Assembly (NCBI GenBank): GCA_036245805.1
Contig: BTRK01000003.1
Coordinates: 620,001 to 684,000, forward strand
Length of the DNA: 64,000 nucleotides
Source: Pristionchus mayeri
Lineage: Eukaryota > Nematoda > Chromadorea > Rhabditida > Neodiplogasteridae
Direction: 5' to 3'
Position 1 is the stretch's first letter. Every line of letters starts with the position of its first letter. A program made the translations under genes and the position numbers. Shown here piece by piece: positions 35,393 to 48,097 of the stretch. Under the pieces are notes generated by a model. The model ran no database searches, was not told the DNA's origin, and was given only the letters and a program-made list of their open reading frames with translations.

Positions 35393-36410
35393 CTGAATTG
35401 CGATTTGTGATGGATCAGTAAAGTTACATGCAATAACACAATAAACATCATATGCTATTGAGCAGAGCCTCACTGAGTACCAATAAGAATTGAGATTTGA
35501 TACCAATAAGTAATATTAATCGTTCTACAATTCAATGCATGAAGCTGATCGGCAAAGGTATATGCTATCCCAAAGATAGCAATGATCTCGCTCTCTCCAT
35601 ATCATACACTCTCTGGATCACGCTGATCGATCAGAGAGCGTCTGGTTTGGAGAGAGTCAGACAATTCCTCAACAAAGAAAATGCAGATCTTTCGAAGAAC
35701 GAGAGATAATTTCTTAGATTATGATTTCCCATCCCTTCCCATCACTAAGGAGGGTATACGACCGAAACAATGAGGAAGGAATACCTAGACATGAGAGTGC
35801 TAGAAGAGCGCGAGGTGGTGCGAGAGGGTGATCACTAATCCAACAAGTGCCAAAGAATCATGGCGCGGTCGACACGTCAGTGTGATCAGTGATTGGATCA
35901 AAGGTCCATACTTTTAACGACCTCGAGTGTAGTGTCTCGGATGTTTCGATGTCATTGATGACTCCACTGATATTCGAGTGCAACTGTTTTTTCAAAGATA
36001 AATAGCTGATCACTTCGAAATGTATGCATGTTCTGGAAGAGAAGGGTACATTTGTTCACTAGAGTTCGAGATACCACACAACATTCTAACAACTCATGCA
36101 ACCGGTTGAGTCCGAGATATTTTATAGAATGAATGAGAAGATTGAGGTATCCTTTCTCGAACTCCAGTATTCAGTGTTCTAGTTTAGGCGCATGGGCCGC
36201 CCACCATTCTCTCCCGTGACACTAACTGATCTTTAATGGATATCAGGCTCATTCCAAGTTATTTTACAATTAACTTTATCCAGATTATGAGGTAGATCAA
36301 TAAAACATACATTATTTGCTTCATACAAAACAATACGTTTAACCAGTACTTAAACCGAGTTATATGCTCACTGCTTTGCTCGCCTGTACGGCACGTTTCT
36401 TATTAATACA
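35393..36410. other. Intergenic, no supported gene
   Basis: It contains one diverged copy of the CT-rich hairpin repeat (35577-35690). The upstream region of the sphingomyelinase gene is not otherwise recognisable. Confidence 0.45.
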
Positions 36411-36872
36411 AAGGTAAATAAAAGGTAAAGGCGAAGCCACATCAAGACGACTTACAGTAGTCGAGGGTGTCTACGCTAGGTGGTGTAGTGCGGTGAGGCA
36501 ATACAAGGATGTGTATCAATACAAGGCTGACCAATATTGTGTTTTCGTTTCGCGCACATGCAGCTCGACCGATCCCTGCCTCGCCTCGAGCAACTCTCTG
36601 ATCGTGCTCCCATTGAAGTATTCGCAGAGCCTAACGCCATTGATAGCAAGCACGGTCTCGTCCAGCTCGATCAGACCATCAGCAGGGCCGCCAGTAGCCA
36701 CCTGGAACAGTAACTGTGATTGTCGTATTACGCATTTCCTTAAAGGTAACAATCCCTAGAAGCACTATGGACAGCAGGGATACGCAGTCTTAGCAGTAGT
36801 CGGCCTCACCGCACTAAACCGCTCGGTTCTTCACGACTGTAAATTGGATTGACTTTGCTTCATCTTTACCTG
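36411..36872. repeat. Inverted AGGTAAAGGTG copies around the last PDZ exon
   Basis: 36411-36499 and 36781-36872 are inverted copies of the 98-bp repeat (GGCGAAGCCACATCAAG and CTACGCTAGGTGGTGTAGTG against AGCAGTAGTCGGCCTCACCG). Between them lies only the last exon (36516-36701) of the PDZ gene and short flanks, so the stop codon is 17 nt from one repeat. Confidence 0.85.
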
Positions 36873-39026
36873 TCTTTAACGATTCAAATGAAGAAAAAAA
36901 ATTGTAATTTTCTATTGCTCAGCGAGAGCAGGCTACTATATTATATCCGATCCTCAGACCTCATTAATGCATCCTCTGTGCGTCATATTGAAACCATAGC
37001 CAGCATTCGCCTTCTGACCGTTGCACTTCTGGAGCGTAACCTAAACAGACACACCACCTCACAGAACACTACATGATAGAGAGGAAATGCAAGGGCGTAG
37101 AGCTTTAGCGTAGCCCGCACATTTCATTTTTCTGACTATTTTTTTTTACAAATAATGGCAAATTGCTAAGTAGTGACTTCATAATATCACACAAGTGTCA
37201 AATATTATTTCTCATGAAATATTTAAAAACATATTCCTCACCGATCGCACATACAAGTAGTTGTGGCGGGCCATAAACTTGTCGGTGTACTTGATAATCG
37301 CCGCGATGGGAATGGTCAGAAGGAGCGCGACGAGCAGACAGAAGGGAATTCTGGAGAGCAGCGGCGCGGGTCCTGTCTGTAAGTTAACAGTATGTACATT
37401 CAGATGCGTCGGATGATAACCACAGCTACGTGCCTCCTTCGATATTTTTACATCGAAATTCTTCCCATTCCTTTCCTTTCGAAAGTGGCCTTTCGAAAAA
37501 CCGAAACTATTCTTGGAATATCAAATAACCAATTGTATTTGCAATTTCCGTACCTCGGAGTGCCAGGCGAGGTCAACGATGTTCTTGGAGCCGAAGTCGA
37601 TCTTCGCTCCGCGCTCTAGGAGCTTCGTCGTGCAGGAAATGATCTCATGGTTGTCCGTGGCCTGAAATTGAAGGTAGAAATTTGTGCTAATTTGTTGTGT
37701 TGAAAATTTTAACATGTTTGCACATTGCGATCGTTTTTCAGAGTACGCCGTATTCCAATGTATTTAATATTCATCAATACATCAAGATCTCACCATGGCT
37801 ACTGTTTGATAGGATTCGGCAAGACACGGTAATTCAGTGACGACTATGAAGATATTTAAAGGAGGACTCTCGGCAAAGTGGCCACATCGATAGAACAAGT
37901 GTGAGGGAGCTAAAGATCATAGCGCGAGCTATGGGATGGATAATCATCGGTTGGCTATCTTAGTGGTAGAACAGCCGTCACGTGATCGGAAGGTTGCAGG
38001 TTCGATTCCCGCCAGCAGTTTTTTGACAGCTCCTAAATATATTTGAATTCGCGCATTTCCTTGTCCCACTAGCGTCCATGCCACTCAGTCAACTAATCAT
38101 AACTCTGTTGAGAGTAGATATATTAATGTAATCTTTTTGGAGCCATTAGTCATTAAGAGGAGCTAGGCCATGGTTATGAAAGGGTCCAAAGTTGAACTTT
38201 GCCTTCAGTCCTCCTTTACTATATCAGACAGAGCGCCGAAATTTACTATTTGATAATTCTGTGTGTAAAAATTTCTTTTCTTTTTTTAAAAATTTTTTTT
38301 CTATATTTCTCACCGACAGGTAATCATCGGTGCGGACGGACATGACCATCAGGAAGAACATGACGAAGAATCCTGCGCTAACTAGAGCCTGCAATTAACC
38401 TTCCATTGGTTATCCTCCTAATATTCTATTGCTTTCCGTTGATTTCCACCATATGTATTATATTTTCAACAATGGATTTATTCACAACTTGATACATTCT
38501 TTTATTCCGCAATACAATTCCGTTTGTTTTCGTTTTATAACATTTACATGACGATATCATATTGTTCAGAATACAGTAATTATCACAACAAGTAAAATGC
38601 ACTCACCATCTTCTTCCATCCTGGGGACACGTATTTGTACTTCTCCGTTAGCCGCGCGTTCTCGGCCCTAGCTGCACGCTCAGCGTCCTTCTCCTCCTGG
38701 GTCCTCTTCATCTGAATATTCGAAATATTAAATTCTTGATCTAACGAAATTTACTTCTAATTTGCATCGTACTAAACAGTGGTATATACGAGTTCACTCT
38801 GATGGGTAAATATAACAAGGAGAGCTCCTTGAAAAGACCATAATGGTGAGTTCGACAAAAACGATTTCACATGGTCATCCTACTGTACACTGTCCTCGAT
38901 CGATCGGACAAGAAAGTGCAAAATAAAGGGATCGCTGTACCCTTTCTGTAACTGTAACTTTCAGTAAGTACTCACTCTATCCTTTAAGAGGTGCTGACTC
39001 GGGGTTGTCAGCACCAGTCGCGTCAT
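36516..39026 (-). CDS. Two-TM protein with C-terminal PDZ domain (member C)
   Basis: Complete model, 246 aa, 7 exons, all phase 0: 39026-38976, 38711-38607, 38388-38314, 37661-37554, 37376-37242, 37040-36960, 36701-36516. N-terminus MTRLVLTTPSQHLLK; a charged helix QEEKDAERAARAENARL; TM1 about 53-70 (ALVSAGFFVMFFLMVMSV); a loop with TTKLLERGAKIDFG; TM2 about 119-141 (LSRIPFCLLVALLLTIPIAA); PDZ with loop GYGF at 172-175, VATGGPADGLIELDE and VLAINGVRL. It is longer and more diverged than member B but has the same order of parts. The 36960 donor (GTCTGA) is weak. An alternative start is the ATG at 38711, just after an acceptor-like CAG. Last exon flanked by inverted repeats. Confidence 0.82.
37948..38017 (+). 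other. tRNA-like sequence, probably a pseudogene
   Basis: A-box-like TATCTTAGTGGTAGAAC and B-box-like GGTTCGATTCC are spaced as in tRNAs. The T stem has a mismatch, the anticodon loop lacks the conserved U33, and the acceptor stem pairs poorly, so a functional tRNA is unlikely. It lies in a PDZ gene intron on the opposite strand. Confidence 0.4.
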
Positions 39027-40782
39027 TCTCTCGAATCGTGAGGGACTCCGCTGCTCTGAAGTGTCAATATTGCCAAATTTACTGAGATTTCAATGAAAAT
39101 TCACGTTCAAGCGACATTCGAATGACTGGCGACATGGGATCACATATTCCCTCATTATTGGGGCAAAATTGCGGTGTGAGGGGGCAATCAATCAATCAAT
39201 TTATCTTGTCAGGCGATAGACGCTCAGAAGAGTATGGATATGGGTAAAGAGTACGGGAATGGGCATAGGGCCAAATTGCAATGTAGCATTTTAAAATAAA
39301 TTATAACAACACAATTAGCATACATTTTTGATAATCTCAAATAAAAATTGTTTCCTTTTTAAGTTTTATATCCACGACACTCTCTCGCTTGGATAAAAGT
39401 ATTAGTCTGAAAGCTCTCCCCACGGAGAAAGAAAAATAAAAATATGATGAAAGTAACGTCGTGAATTGGCACTTGCGGCATCTAAAGCACAGGAAGAATG
39501 GTGAGTCAATGGTGAAACAAGGGAAGAAAAAACTCACGGAGACGAGAAAAAAATGGGACCACTGATAACACGCGTGACTCAGGCGGTCCACTCGAGAGGT
39601 TTTAACGAGGGAGTTGGAAATTGATTTGACCATTGAGGCAAATTGGGACTGGCCAGCATTTTTTGTGAAAAAATTGACCAACATATCGATAGCAACGAAG
39701 GAGGTAAGCAAAGCGTTTGTCCAGTAAGGTGGCTCAGGTTGACAACGCGCGAGAGTGTTTGAAGGGTGTTGGGCATTGATTGTCATATGGAGGGACTAAC
39801 CCGTGAACCCTTCAATATCCTTCAGGTCGAATGAGAAATAAGTTACTTGAACATTGAGGCAAAGTATGAGCCGATCTCCGTTGTGAACGATAAATTGGGA
39901 GTAAATAAGTTGAAAGAAGAAAGAAGCGGAGCGGATGCGAACGCGTGTTTTAAAGTTGCCCACGCGGAGTGTTTGAAACGAGGGAGTTGGGCAATGGAAT
40001 TTCGAAGCTACTTAACATTGAGGCAAATTGGGACAATAGAGAATAAATAATTTGGTAGAAAGGAAGAAGGTAAGAACGCGCGTTTAAAGTTGCCCACGCG
40101 AGAGTGTTTGAAACGAGCGGGTTGGTCATTGATTCCCCTTCGCTAGTAGACACACTGAGGAGGAGAGAACACGCAGGTGCGAGAGAGGGCGAGAGAGCGA
40201 TGGAAAGTTCTCCCCTCCCCATATCTCTCAGCCCCGTTCTCCCCCTCTCTTCACACGACGCCCACAAATCATCGCGGGAAAGGACCCCGAAACAGAGTTA
40301 TTTCATAAGCGAAGGTTGACATATGACGAGCGATGGGAAATTATGCCTCTTTACGTTGCTAGGGAAGCATTAGCACCTACTATTTCAAGATTTTTTTTAG
40401 AACGAAGGGGCAATTCGAAATATGACCTTGGAACGGTCCTTCCGTGTTGGAGAGGGCGCGAAAAGGCAATAACAAGAAGGGGAAAGGCAATAACAAGAAG
40501 TAACGGAACTGCTCTAGCAGGGACACGAATCTGTCAATAATTCCAATGGGCCGAGTTCGATTCGACGATATTACAACAGATGTATCGTCTTTACAGGGTA
40601 TGCTGATCCAGATGTCGGTATCAAGAATAATTGTTTATCGAGATCGCATCAATATTATTTTTTCTAAATATATGACAACAGTTTTTGCATCAACCCGTGA
40701 AATGATACATTAAATGGAATATTACTCAGTGCCACAATGCATGTGGGAGCTACCGGGATTAGATACGCCTAGTAAGCAAAGT
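39027..40782. other. Intergenic with diverged tandem blocks at 39640-40150
   Basis: Blocks of the type CGCGAGAGTGTTTGAA (39759, 39960, 40092) alternate with AACATTGAGGCAAATTGGGA (39630, 39850, 40012), spaced roughly 130-200 bp. This is an old tandem repeat. No gene is supported. Confidence 0.55.
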
Positions 40783-42999
40783 TTAAAATCGATGGCTAAC
40801 GCGTCTGAAAGGTAGACGTTGGGATAAATCTTTGTGATTAACTGGAGTGTCAGCTTGTTTAGATTCAAGAACCTGATACTCGTGAGCCAGTAAAGTGGGC
40901 TGTGTGTCGACCGACTCAGTAGTAATGGATGCCAATGTAGTTGTAGGGGTCCCGGAAGACTGATCCAGAGTAGATGAAACTGCTTGACTATCAATCTTCA
41001 GCAAGAAAGAGGACAGCTTGAAGGTCTTGTCAAAGCGAATTGCGAATTCCTGAAACAACAAATCGATATTACCAATTTGTTTTCTCGATTTTTTGGAAGA
41101 TATCACAATAACGCACACGTCCGTCGAGGTCGAATTGTTGATGGTAATTGGGGAGACCGATCATTCCGCGAACACTGTAATTTTAGATTGAAAATAGCAA
41201 GCAATATTAATAAATTAATAAATTTTAAAAACAAACTTACTCAATCGTCTCATCTCCTATAATCTCGAGCGCATCAGCAAATGTATTGAGGTAGGCGTTG
41301 ACATGGACTGTTGAACTGCTGAAATTGAATTATTTATTTATTCTGAAATTGAATTATTTATTTGTTTATTGTATTCACTTGACACGTGAAGGGGTCGATC
41401 TGAAGCTCACCTTTCAAATGAGATTTTGTACTGCAATTTGTCCGCATAGAGGCTTGAACGATATACCTGAAATTACGCACATGTTCTCGATCGACTCCTT
41501 GACTCTTCAACAACAAGGGTTTTACACTAACAATTTAGCTGATACTTGTTTTGCTTTTACCTGCCCAATCGGAATTCCAGCAGTGTATCCGGGAGAAGTA
41601 AGGAAGGTGCGATGGGATGTGCTATCTGAAAACTCGTAAATATATTTATTTGTCCAGGTAAATCCACTATACCTCTCAGTCCTTCCGTGATTCGTATTTC
41701 AACATCTGCTTCAGCAGGTACATAGAGGGTAGTCAGAGGACCGTTCATTGACAACTCAAACGACTTGTCGTCGCTGCAAAATGCAACATTTAGATATAGT
41801 CATCGAGACTGGGTTGGTGTGAAAAGAGTTCTAAACCGGCGCCAACACTGCAACCATAGAATGCAAGCTGGTCGTTGTGAGAATATAAGTTGCTTACGCG
41901 AACTCGAAGAGAGCCGGAGCACCACTCCAGTTTTTCAGCTGCCAATCAAGAGAGTCGAAACCGGCAGCCAGCACCTTTCCTCCGATAAGAGACTGCAAAC
42001 GTTGTCCGTAATAAGCTCTACTACTTTCGGGTCCGAAATTCAATCGTGGATTCGATGAAATAGAGGAAGATTTATTCGAGAAGAAATAAATGCATACCCC
42101 TTCCGTAGCAGCACCATTGATTGTGTAGTTAGTCGCGGATAGGAAGCTGATTGGGCCATTTTTCCAGTTGATAGCGTCGGTTGGGAAGCTTGACGTAGCA
42201 TCGTAGATGACTCCACCGTTGTAAAAAGCTGAAACTTGTTATTTTGATGCACACATTTCGGATATTCACGATGTGTAAGGATTGTCATATGCCGGTAGGA
42301 CAGGTAAAACTACTTACATGCAGTTCGGTAGACGACGTATACTGCTACAGGAGCCGATTTGAACATTTCATTGCGATTGACGACGAACGCATGGAGGTAG
42401 CTGGGCTGAAAATGCTCAAATTATTGTGATCATTGTGCGAAAGAAATATTAGCACAAAAATGAATATGATTATCGTTGAATGAATGACCAACCTGCAGTT
42501 CATATGCTGTCTTCAGGTTATTGGCATCCATTTGACGGGCGAGCTTCGCTAGCCTGCAAAATAATAAATATCATACGTTTTATCATGACAATTACGTTGT
42601 ATAATTTCTAATTAGACTACGGAATCTTACGTTTTGTCTCCGAGGTAGATCTTCTCTAGAACTTGAAGGGACGAGTTGGGAGCGGATACGTACACTTTGC
42701 AGGGCGATGTCATACATTGCGTGAGCGGAAACTGAAATGTTCTTGTATTATTTGCACGTGTATTTTCCAAATGTGCAGAACTGAGTGCCAAACAGTAAAT
42801 TTCTCTAACCAAAGCCGTTGTGAGGTCAAATTCGTCCAAGAGAATGGAATTGCCAAAATTTACGAAAGCATCTGAAAATTCACAGGATAAATTCAAATTC
42901 GATTCAAATGGTAGCTGGAATCTAAGTACAATTAAAACATATTCACTTACTCGTATGCATGCACAGGAAACCAGCTAGTACGATGATTCGGGACAACAT
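40783..42999 (-). CDS. CUB-like domain secreted protein, with one frameshift
   Basis: Signal peptide MLSRIIVLAGFLCMHT. Exons: 42999-42951, 42871-42810, 42731-42631, 42553-42493, 42405-42318, 42228-42098, 41992-41898, 41773-41673, 41625-41561, 41466-41411, 41318-41241, 41174-40783. Motifs such as FLTSPGYTAG and VYVVYR fit the nematode CUB-like family, many members of which are intestinal and immune-induced in C. elegans. The last exon is out of frame by one base. The C4 run at 41150-41153 (GGGG on the plus strand) breaks the reading: after GMIGLP the expected ITINNST continues one frame over and then runs open to the end. The total exon length is 1 mod 3, consistent with one extra base. It may be a real lesion or a sequence error. 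About 425 aa if read through. Confidence 0.75.
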
Positions 43000-44268
43000 C
43001 TCTGGTGGAAAGATGAAACTGAGGAGAATACGGTGTCATCAGACTGAGGGAATTGCTTTTATACCCACGGGTGAACAGAGGTTATCTATGTGTGCAGTCT
43101 TATCGATCACTGATCAGTCGAGTTCGAAAGCCGAGCAGACGTCTTCTTTTTGTGTAGAAAATTCGAAATTAGTCGTTGCGGCGCCCTGCAAGAGTTTGTT
43201 CCTCTGCATTTAGTGTACTCACTCGTCGATCTGATATGTAAAAAATACACAAAAATAGGAGAAACAGTACAGAAGCTATCCTGAGACTAGGAAGTTATCG
43301 ATCACCGACCAGCCGTTTCCCAGTCAGATTGTCTCGCTCAACGGTATGAGAAAAGGTGATCAATGAAATGTAGTCGATTTTTGGGTGTTCAGTGCTATTG
43401 AGGTGCTGATACATTGTCTGTGTTATCAGTTCTGCGTAACCATTTCGAGGGTAACGCCACTTCTCATTTTCGATTGCATAAGACTGAGAAGAAATTGTGG
43501 ATTTAAAGTGGACGAAAAATTGTACATATTGAAATATTTTCAAAAGAGCAATAGGTAATCGGAAGAACCGGCACGACTAGTTTATTGTTGTAAAATGAAT
43601 AATCAGATAAATTGTTTCATTTCCTATAATGCTGTTAGAATCAGTTTTTCACAACTTGATTACATTTTTTAATTGCTTCCACCAATTCTCTAGTGCCCAG
43701 ATGAGGCATAAAGGTGAGACGGCGGGGAAGCAACTACATCACTGATCAGTGTTCACAGGTCCACAAAGCACGGGGAGAGTGCGTGTCTGGACATTGTCCT
43801 ATACGCAGGCTGCAATTAGACCCTTCCCGAATTGTTCCGGATGTTACCCACCCCGTCATGCCTTGCACCATAACGCTCATCTGTAAATGTACTCTACCGA
43901 GATAATTCAGAAGTGCACACAAATTCCAAACAGAACAACTATCTTATTTTCAAGTCGCGTAATCGTCGCAGGTGTTTTTTGCAAGTCGAATGCCCTTAAG
44001 TATTATTAATGTATATATCATTGATTGAGAGTATCTGATATTCATGAAATTATCATACTGGAGAAGTATGTTCAGTTATGGGAAAAATGTTGTTGTTAGC
44101 TTACACAATCAAAATCATAGGTGCGTTGGAAAAAAGTTTAGGAATACGGAGCAACCTCATCCTTGTTGAGAACATGTCGTTTACAATGATTCATGTAACT
44201 CGGTATGATTCTGGGTATGAAATATGAATTTTGTGAGCATTCAGGTGCATCTAAATTTGCGGATCATC
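43000..44268. other. Intergenic, no supported gene
   Basis: One arm of the ACAAAATTCGCA MITE family is visible near 43153-43195 (TTCGAAATTAGTCGTTGCGG). Nothing else is recognised. Confidence 0.45.
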
Positions 44269-45776
44269 TCATTTGTGTAAATAAATTTTGCGGATCATCT
44301 CATTTGTGTAAATAAATTTTCCCAAAATGCACGGAATATATGGAATATCGTTGACTGTGAAATCTTGTGGGAGAGGATCAATGAAGACTTTTGTCGATCC
44401 ATCGTTGCACCTGACAATGATCTGTTTATCCCTTTTCCGCAAATGATTATTTTCTTACTTAATTACATTTCCGTCTATATGTGCTCCAATTAGAACAGGA
44501 AGGTTGTCAAGGCAGTCTGGGTTGTTGAACTTTGCCAGCGTGCATCTATATTCAGAAGAGTTAGTGGTCACTGAAAGGAATGTAAATTTGGACTAGTATG
44601 CTAAATGATATAAATCTTTGAACAATTTGTTTACCTTTATGGTAGAATTTCGTATTCGTTGTGGAAATACGATTGCCTGAGATTATGAGTCCTGTTGCTG
44701 TCATGCCATGCTCGTCACGAACAGTGATTGCGAAACCGTCGGGGCAGGTCCATGCTGCACCGTGGAGTGTTGCTGAATAATTTGAGTATAGGATTGATTT
44801 CCTGTATAGTCAAACGAGTGTTTTCAGAAGAATCCATAATCGTAGTTGTATATTTTGGGATCTCCGTAGTGGTCTCCTGAGCGATCTCGGTTGCGGTGTC
44901 CTTTGGACTCTCGGTAGTGGTATAATTTAGACTCTCGGAAGTGGTGTTCTTAGATATCTCGGTAGCAGTATCCTTTGGACTCGGTGGTATCCCTTGGGAC
45001 CTCCGTAGCGCTATCGTTAGGTAGCTGCGTAGGAGTATCCGTAGGGATCTGCGTAGTAGAATCCTTAAGGATCTCCGTTGTGGTGGTCTGAGGAATTTCC
45101 GTAGTGATGTCGATAAGGCCTTCGGTAGTGAGCTCTTCAGGGTCATCCAAAGTGGCATTCTCAGGTATCTGCGTAGTAGTATCCTCATGGACATCCCTGA
45201 TGATGTTCTCAGGCATCTTCGTAGACGTATATTTGATTTCCTTAGACATATCCGTAGTGATGTCATTAGAAGTCTCCGAAATTTCCGACTCGGTCGTAGC
45301 ACATGTCTGCTCCACAAGCTCCTCGTTGTTGCCATGGAAAGTAATTGAGTCCTTTAAAAGGAGAGTACAAACGATTACCGGAATGTCCAACTCCAACTCT
45401 GTATGACGATTTACCAGATTCCGCGCACATTCCCTGGTGATCAGATTGAAAGAGAATTCCGTACAGTTTGGAGAGTTCTAAAACGAAAATATCAATCTTG
45501 GAATTAAAGACATACACCTTCAAGAGCATTCATCAAGGAAATAGTAATTTCATGCGAGCACATGTTATTTTGTATTGTCCATGAAAGAACTACATACTGC
45601 ACATTCCAGACTGCACGCTATGTAGGCCTTGAGTGTGGATGTACTATTCAGTTCGTACATGTCTGATTCGATTCGGGATGCCTGAAATAGGATTTTTATA
45701 TCATAATAAGAGTAAGTAAACTTATCGACGATATGCCAACAATCATGTAGAGAAGGAACATGGTTGGGAGAAACAT
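44269..45776 (-). CDS. Thr-rich mucin-like secreted protein, with one frameshift
   Basis: Exons: 45776-45741 (signal MFLPTMFLLYMI), 45681-45598, 45477-44816, 44772-44635, 44570-44467, 44421-44269. The first two and the start of the third are Cys-containing (ACSLECA, NSPNCTEFSFNLITRECA). The third is then a long degenerate repeat of T/S-rich units of 9-11 residues (TTQIPTDTPTQ, TTTEIPKYTT type), typical of O-glycosylated mucin spacers. The last exons form a second Cys domain (WTCPDGFAITVRDEHG, CTLAKFNNPDCLDNL). Near 44984 the unit reads GAG-TCC where sister units read GAG-AGT-CC: two bases (AG) are missing and the frame shifts. The exon is 2 nt short of the phase its neighbours need. No enzyme function is suggested; an extracellular or cuticle/gut coat role is inferred. 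Confidence 0.65.
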
Positions 45777-47365
45777 CTCGAGGATCTGAAAAGGCAGCGA
45801 AATTGAGAAAAGGAGAAGTAAAGGCCTGAAATTCCCTTAGCGCAGCAATGGTTGCTGGGGGAATGTGGAATACTCTCTACATTTTCCATATTCTCTCGCT
45901 GGTCAGACACGATCTAAGATCTGGACACAGCGTGTCAGAAGGGGGAAAGTGCTCATTATCACGGCGCGCTCAATTTCTCTTTGTCTATGCCCCGGTGATG
46001 TGAAACATATTTCAAACGCTCGAATTTCGTCAGAGTTTCTGCCTGATTAAAATTTGGGCGATGAAACATATTTCAAATGAATGTATGTTGGCAAACCTAA
46101 AATATACAACTAGTCAGTAGCGAAATGAGATAGAGAGGTGGCGTTTGTCTAGAAATGGGCAGAAACCCTTTTCGGAGAGATCTGTCAACCTGTTTTCTCA
46201 ATTTTGATCTATATCGTTTTTTATGCACGCAAATGTGTGAAAAACCTTCGATTTTATGCAGAAGACGATCGTTTTCGATACTCTAAAGACTACTAGTCAG
46301 TAGCGAAATGAGCTAGAGAGATGGCGTTTGTCTAGAAATGGGCAGAAACCCTTTTCGGTGAGCTCTGTCAACCAGATTTCTCAATTTCGATTTCTATTGT
46401 TTTTTTATGTACACAAATATGTTAAAAACCTTCGATTTTTGTGGAAAATCGTTCAATTTTAGATATGTTTCATATGGTTTCCGCGCCGCCTGTTTCCCCC
46501 GTTTGATACGCTGTGCTGGAAAAGAGGGAGAATGCTGGGCAAAGAGAAGGGAAGGCTGGAAGGATCCACGTAGCGTAGCTACGGTAGCTGAGGTGCCGGA
46601 ATGAGGTTGTCTCTCTGAATTTTCCGTCGTCTCTCGCTAGTCAGATACAGAAAGGCGTAGGACGTATGAGGAATGTCGTCGTTAGTCCGTTACAACGTTG
46701 CTGATTGATTTATGTGAGGACAGGACAAGCGAACAAGGAGATCGAAAGTTTAACAGTCTTTTTAGTTTTTTTGAATGCCTTTTTAGCAATAAAATAAATA
46801 ATTCACGCTAACATTCATTTCGAGCCGTTTCGAATTCCCTTAACCAGTCCTGATTTCTGGCCCCCTTGCACTATTATTCACCTTTCTCGACGGAATTTCA
46901 GACGTTTCTCCTCATTAGTAGCTAATTCGCGTGCTGAGATCAGGATCAGACAATCGATTTAAGAAGCCGAAGTAGGAAGAATCCTTCAATCTCTCACACT
47001 TTCGTTTGAAGCAGTCGATTACCATAAAGCGATCGCAGTGTATTAGTCCATTTTGAATGCTTTCTTAAAATAACGCTCAACTCGAGATATATTCTGCCAG
47101 AAAGTAGAAACAGTGTCCAAATCTGGTCATATTTGCATGTTCGTTGTTTAGTAGCATTCGAATTTCTGTAACCGCGAACGCGCCTCTGAACACTCTTCAA
47201 AATTTGGCGCGATTTTAGCTTGGGACGCGGAGAGTACACAACAAGTGTCTCACACATTTTATTGTTACAACTTCATTACTCTTGCATTGTATCGTCCTCA
47301 TCCTTCTTCCTTATTTTACCCTTTTCCGTCCTTACTCCAATGTTTTCAGAGTCACTCAATCGAGT
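45777..47365. other. Intergenic with a 183-bp tandem duplication
   Basis: 46110-46292 and 46293-about 46455 are diverged tandem copies starting CTAGTCAGTAGCGAAATGAG and sharing GGCGTTTGTCTAGAAATGGG. No gene is supported. Confidence 0.6.
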
Positions 47366-47591
47366 ATGACGGTCATCTCGCTGAAAGACGTTCTTCAGAA
47401 AGCGGACAAGGCCGGACTAATTTCTTTATATTTACGAATAACACTCTGATATAGTACTCCTGCAAATGTATGCATTTACAATAACGGTGACTGACTTTCA
47501 GGACAAGATCCACCATGAGAAGCCCAAGGATGTCAGCTTGACAATCGATGATGATGAAGATATGGACAGACGGAAACTCAAGAAGGAAAAG
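47366..47591 (+). pseudogene. PDZ gene 5' fragment (member D)
   Basis: First exon MTVISLKDVLQKADK (47366-47410) and second exon 47502-47591 (HHEKPKDVSLTIDDDEDMDR, donor GTATGAG) match the first two exons of member B and the linker exon of member F. The base pair after the first exon is GC (AAG|GCCGGA) instead of GT, a poor donor. Downstream intron sequence resembles that of member F up to about 48090, where a repeat insertion begins. No membrane or PDZ exons follow. Probably a truncated, dead copy. Confidence 0.7.
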
Positions 47592-48097
47592 GTATGAGAC
47601 GCTATCCTTGTTTGGCACATCAGAGGTCATGATCATATAATAGCTTGATAGTCGGTACATCTGCTTGGGAATGGCCACATTGTGATCAGTATGTGGTACC
47701 GTAATACTACCATAACCCAGTTCCGTGGGTAAGAGCTAGTTCCTTGGGTCAACTACTTTTTAAATAAATCCCTAATGGATCTAAAAATGATTATATCGTA
47801 GTCAGGAGACTGTGGATCATGATAAAATAATTTTGAGATCGACACGGATCTTTTAAAAAGTTGACTCCAGGATCTGAATCTGACCCCTGACACACAAAGC
47901 TTTTTCTTAAAATTAGTTCATCATTTCGTTCATTGTCAAAAAAATGACCATTGGATGCAAACAAAATAGCCCATCCCCTTTTTTTTGCAGAATGCCTATT
48001 ATCAGTATACGAATGTATTCATGAAATATTACAGAAGGGTACTTGACTCTCATACAGTGGGTTTTCATCCGAGCTAGTGCCAGAGGGAACGTTACCT

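Noticed and set aside
37948..38017. Functional tRNA gene
   Set aside because: Promoter boxes are present but acceptor pairing, a T-stem pair and U33 are wrong; kept only as tRNA-like.
41050..41072. A 23-nt intron (GTAATATCG...TTTCAG) in the CUB-like gene
   Set aside because: Too short for a normal nematode intron, and the frame reads through it in the phase needed by the following conserved sequence.
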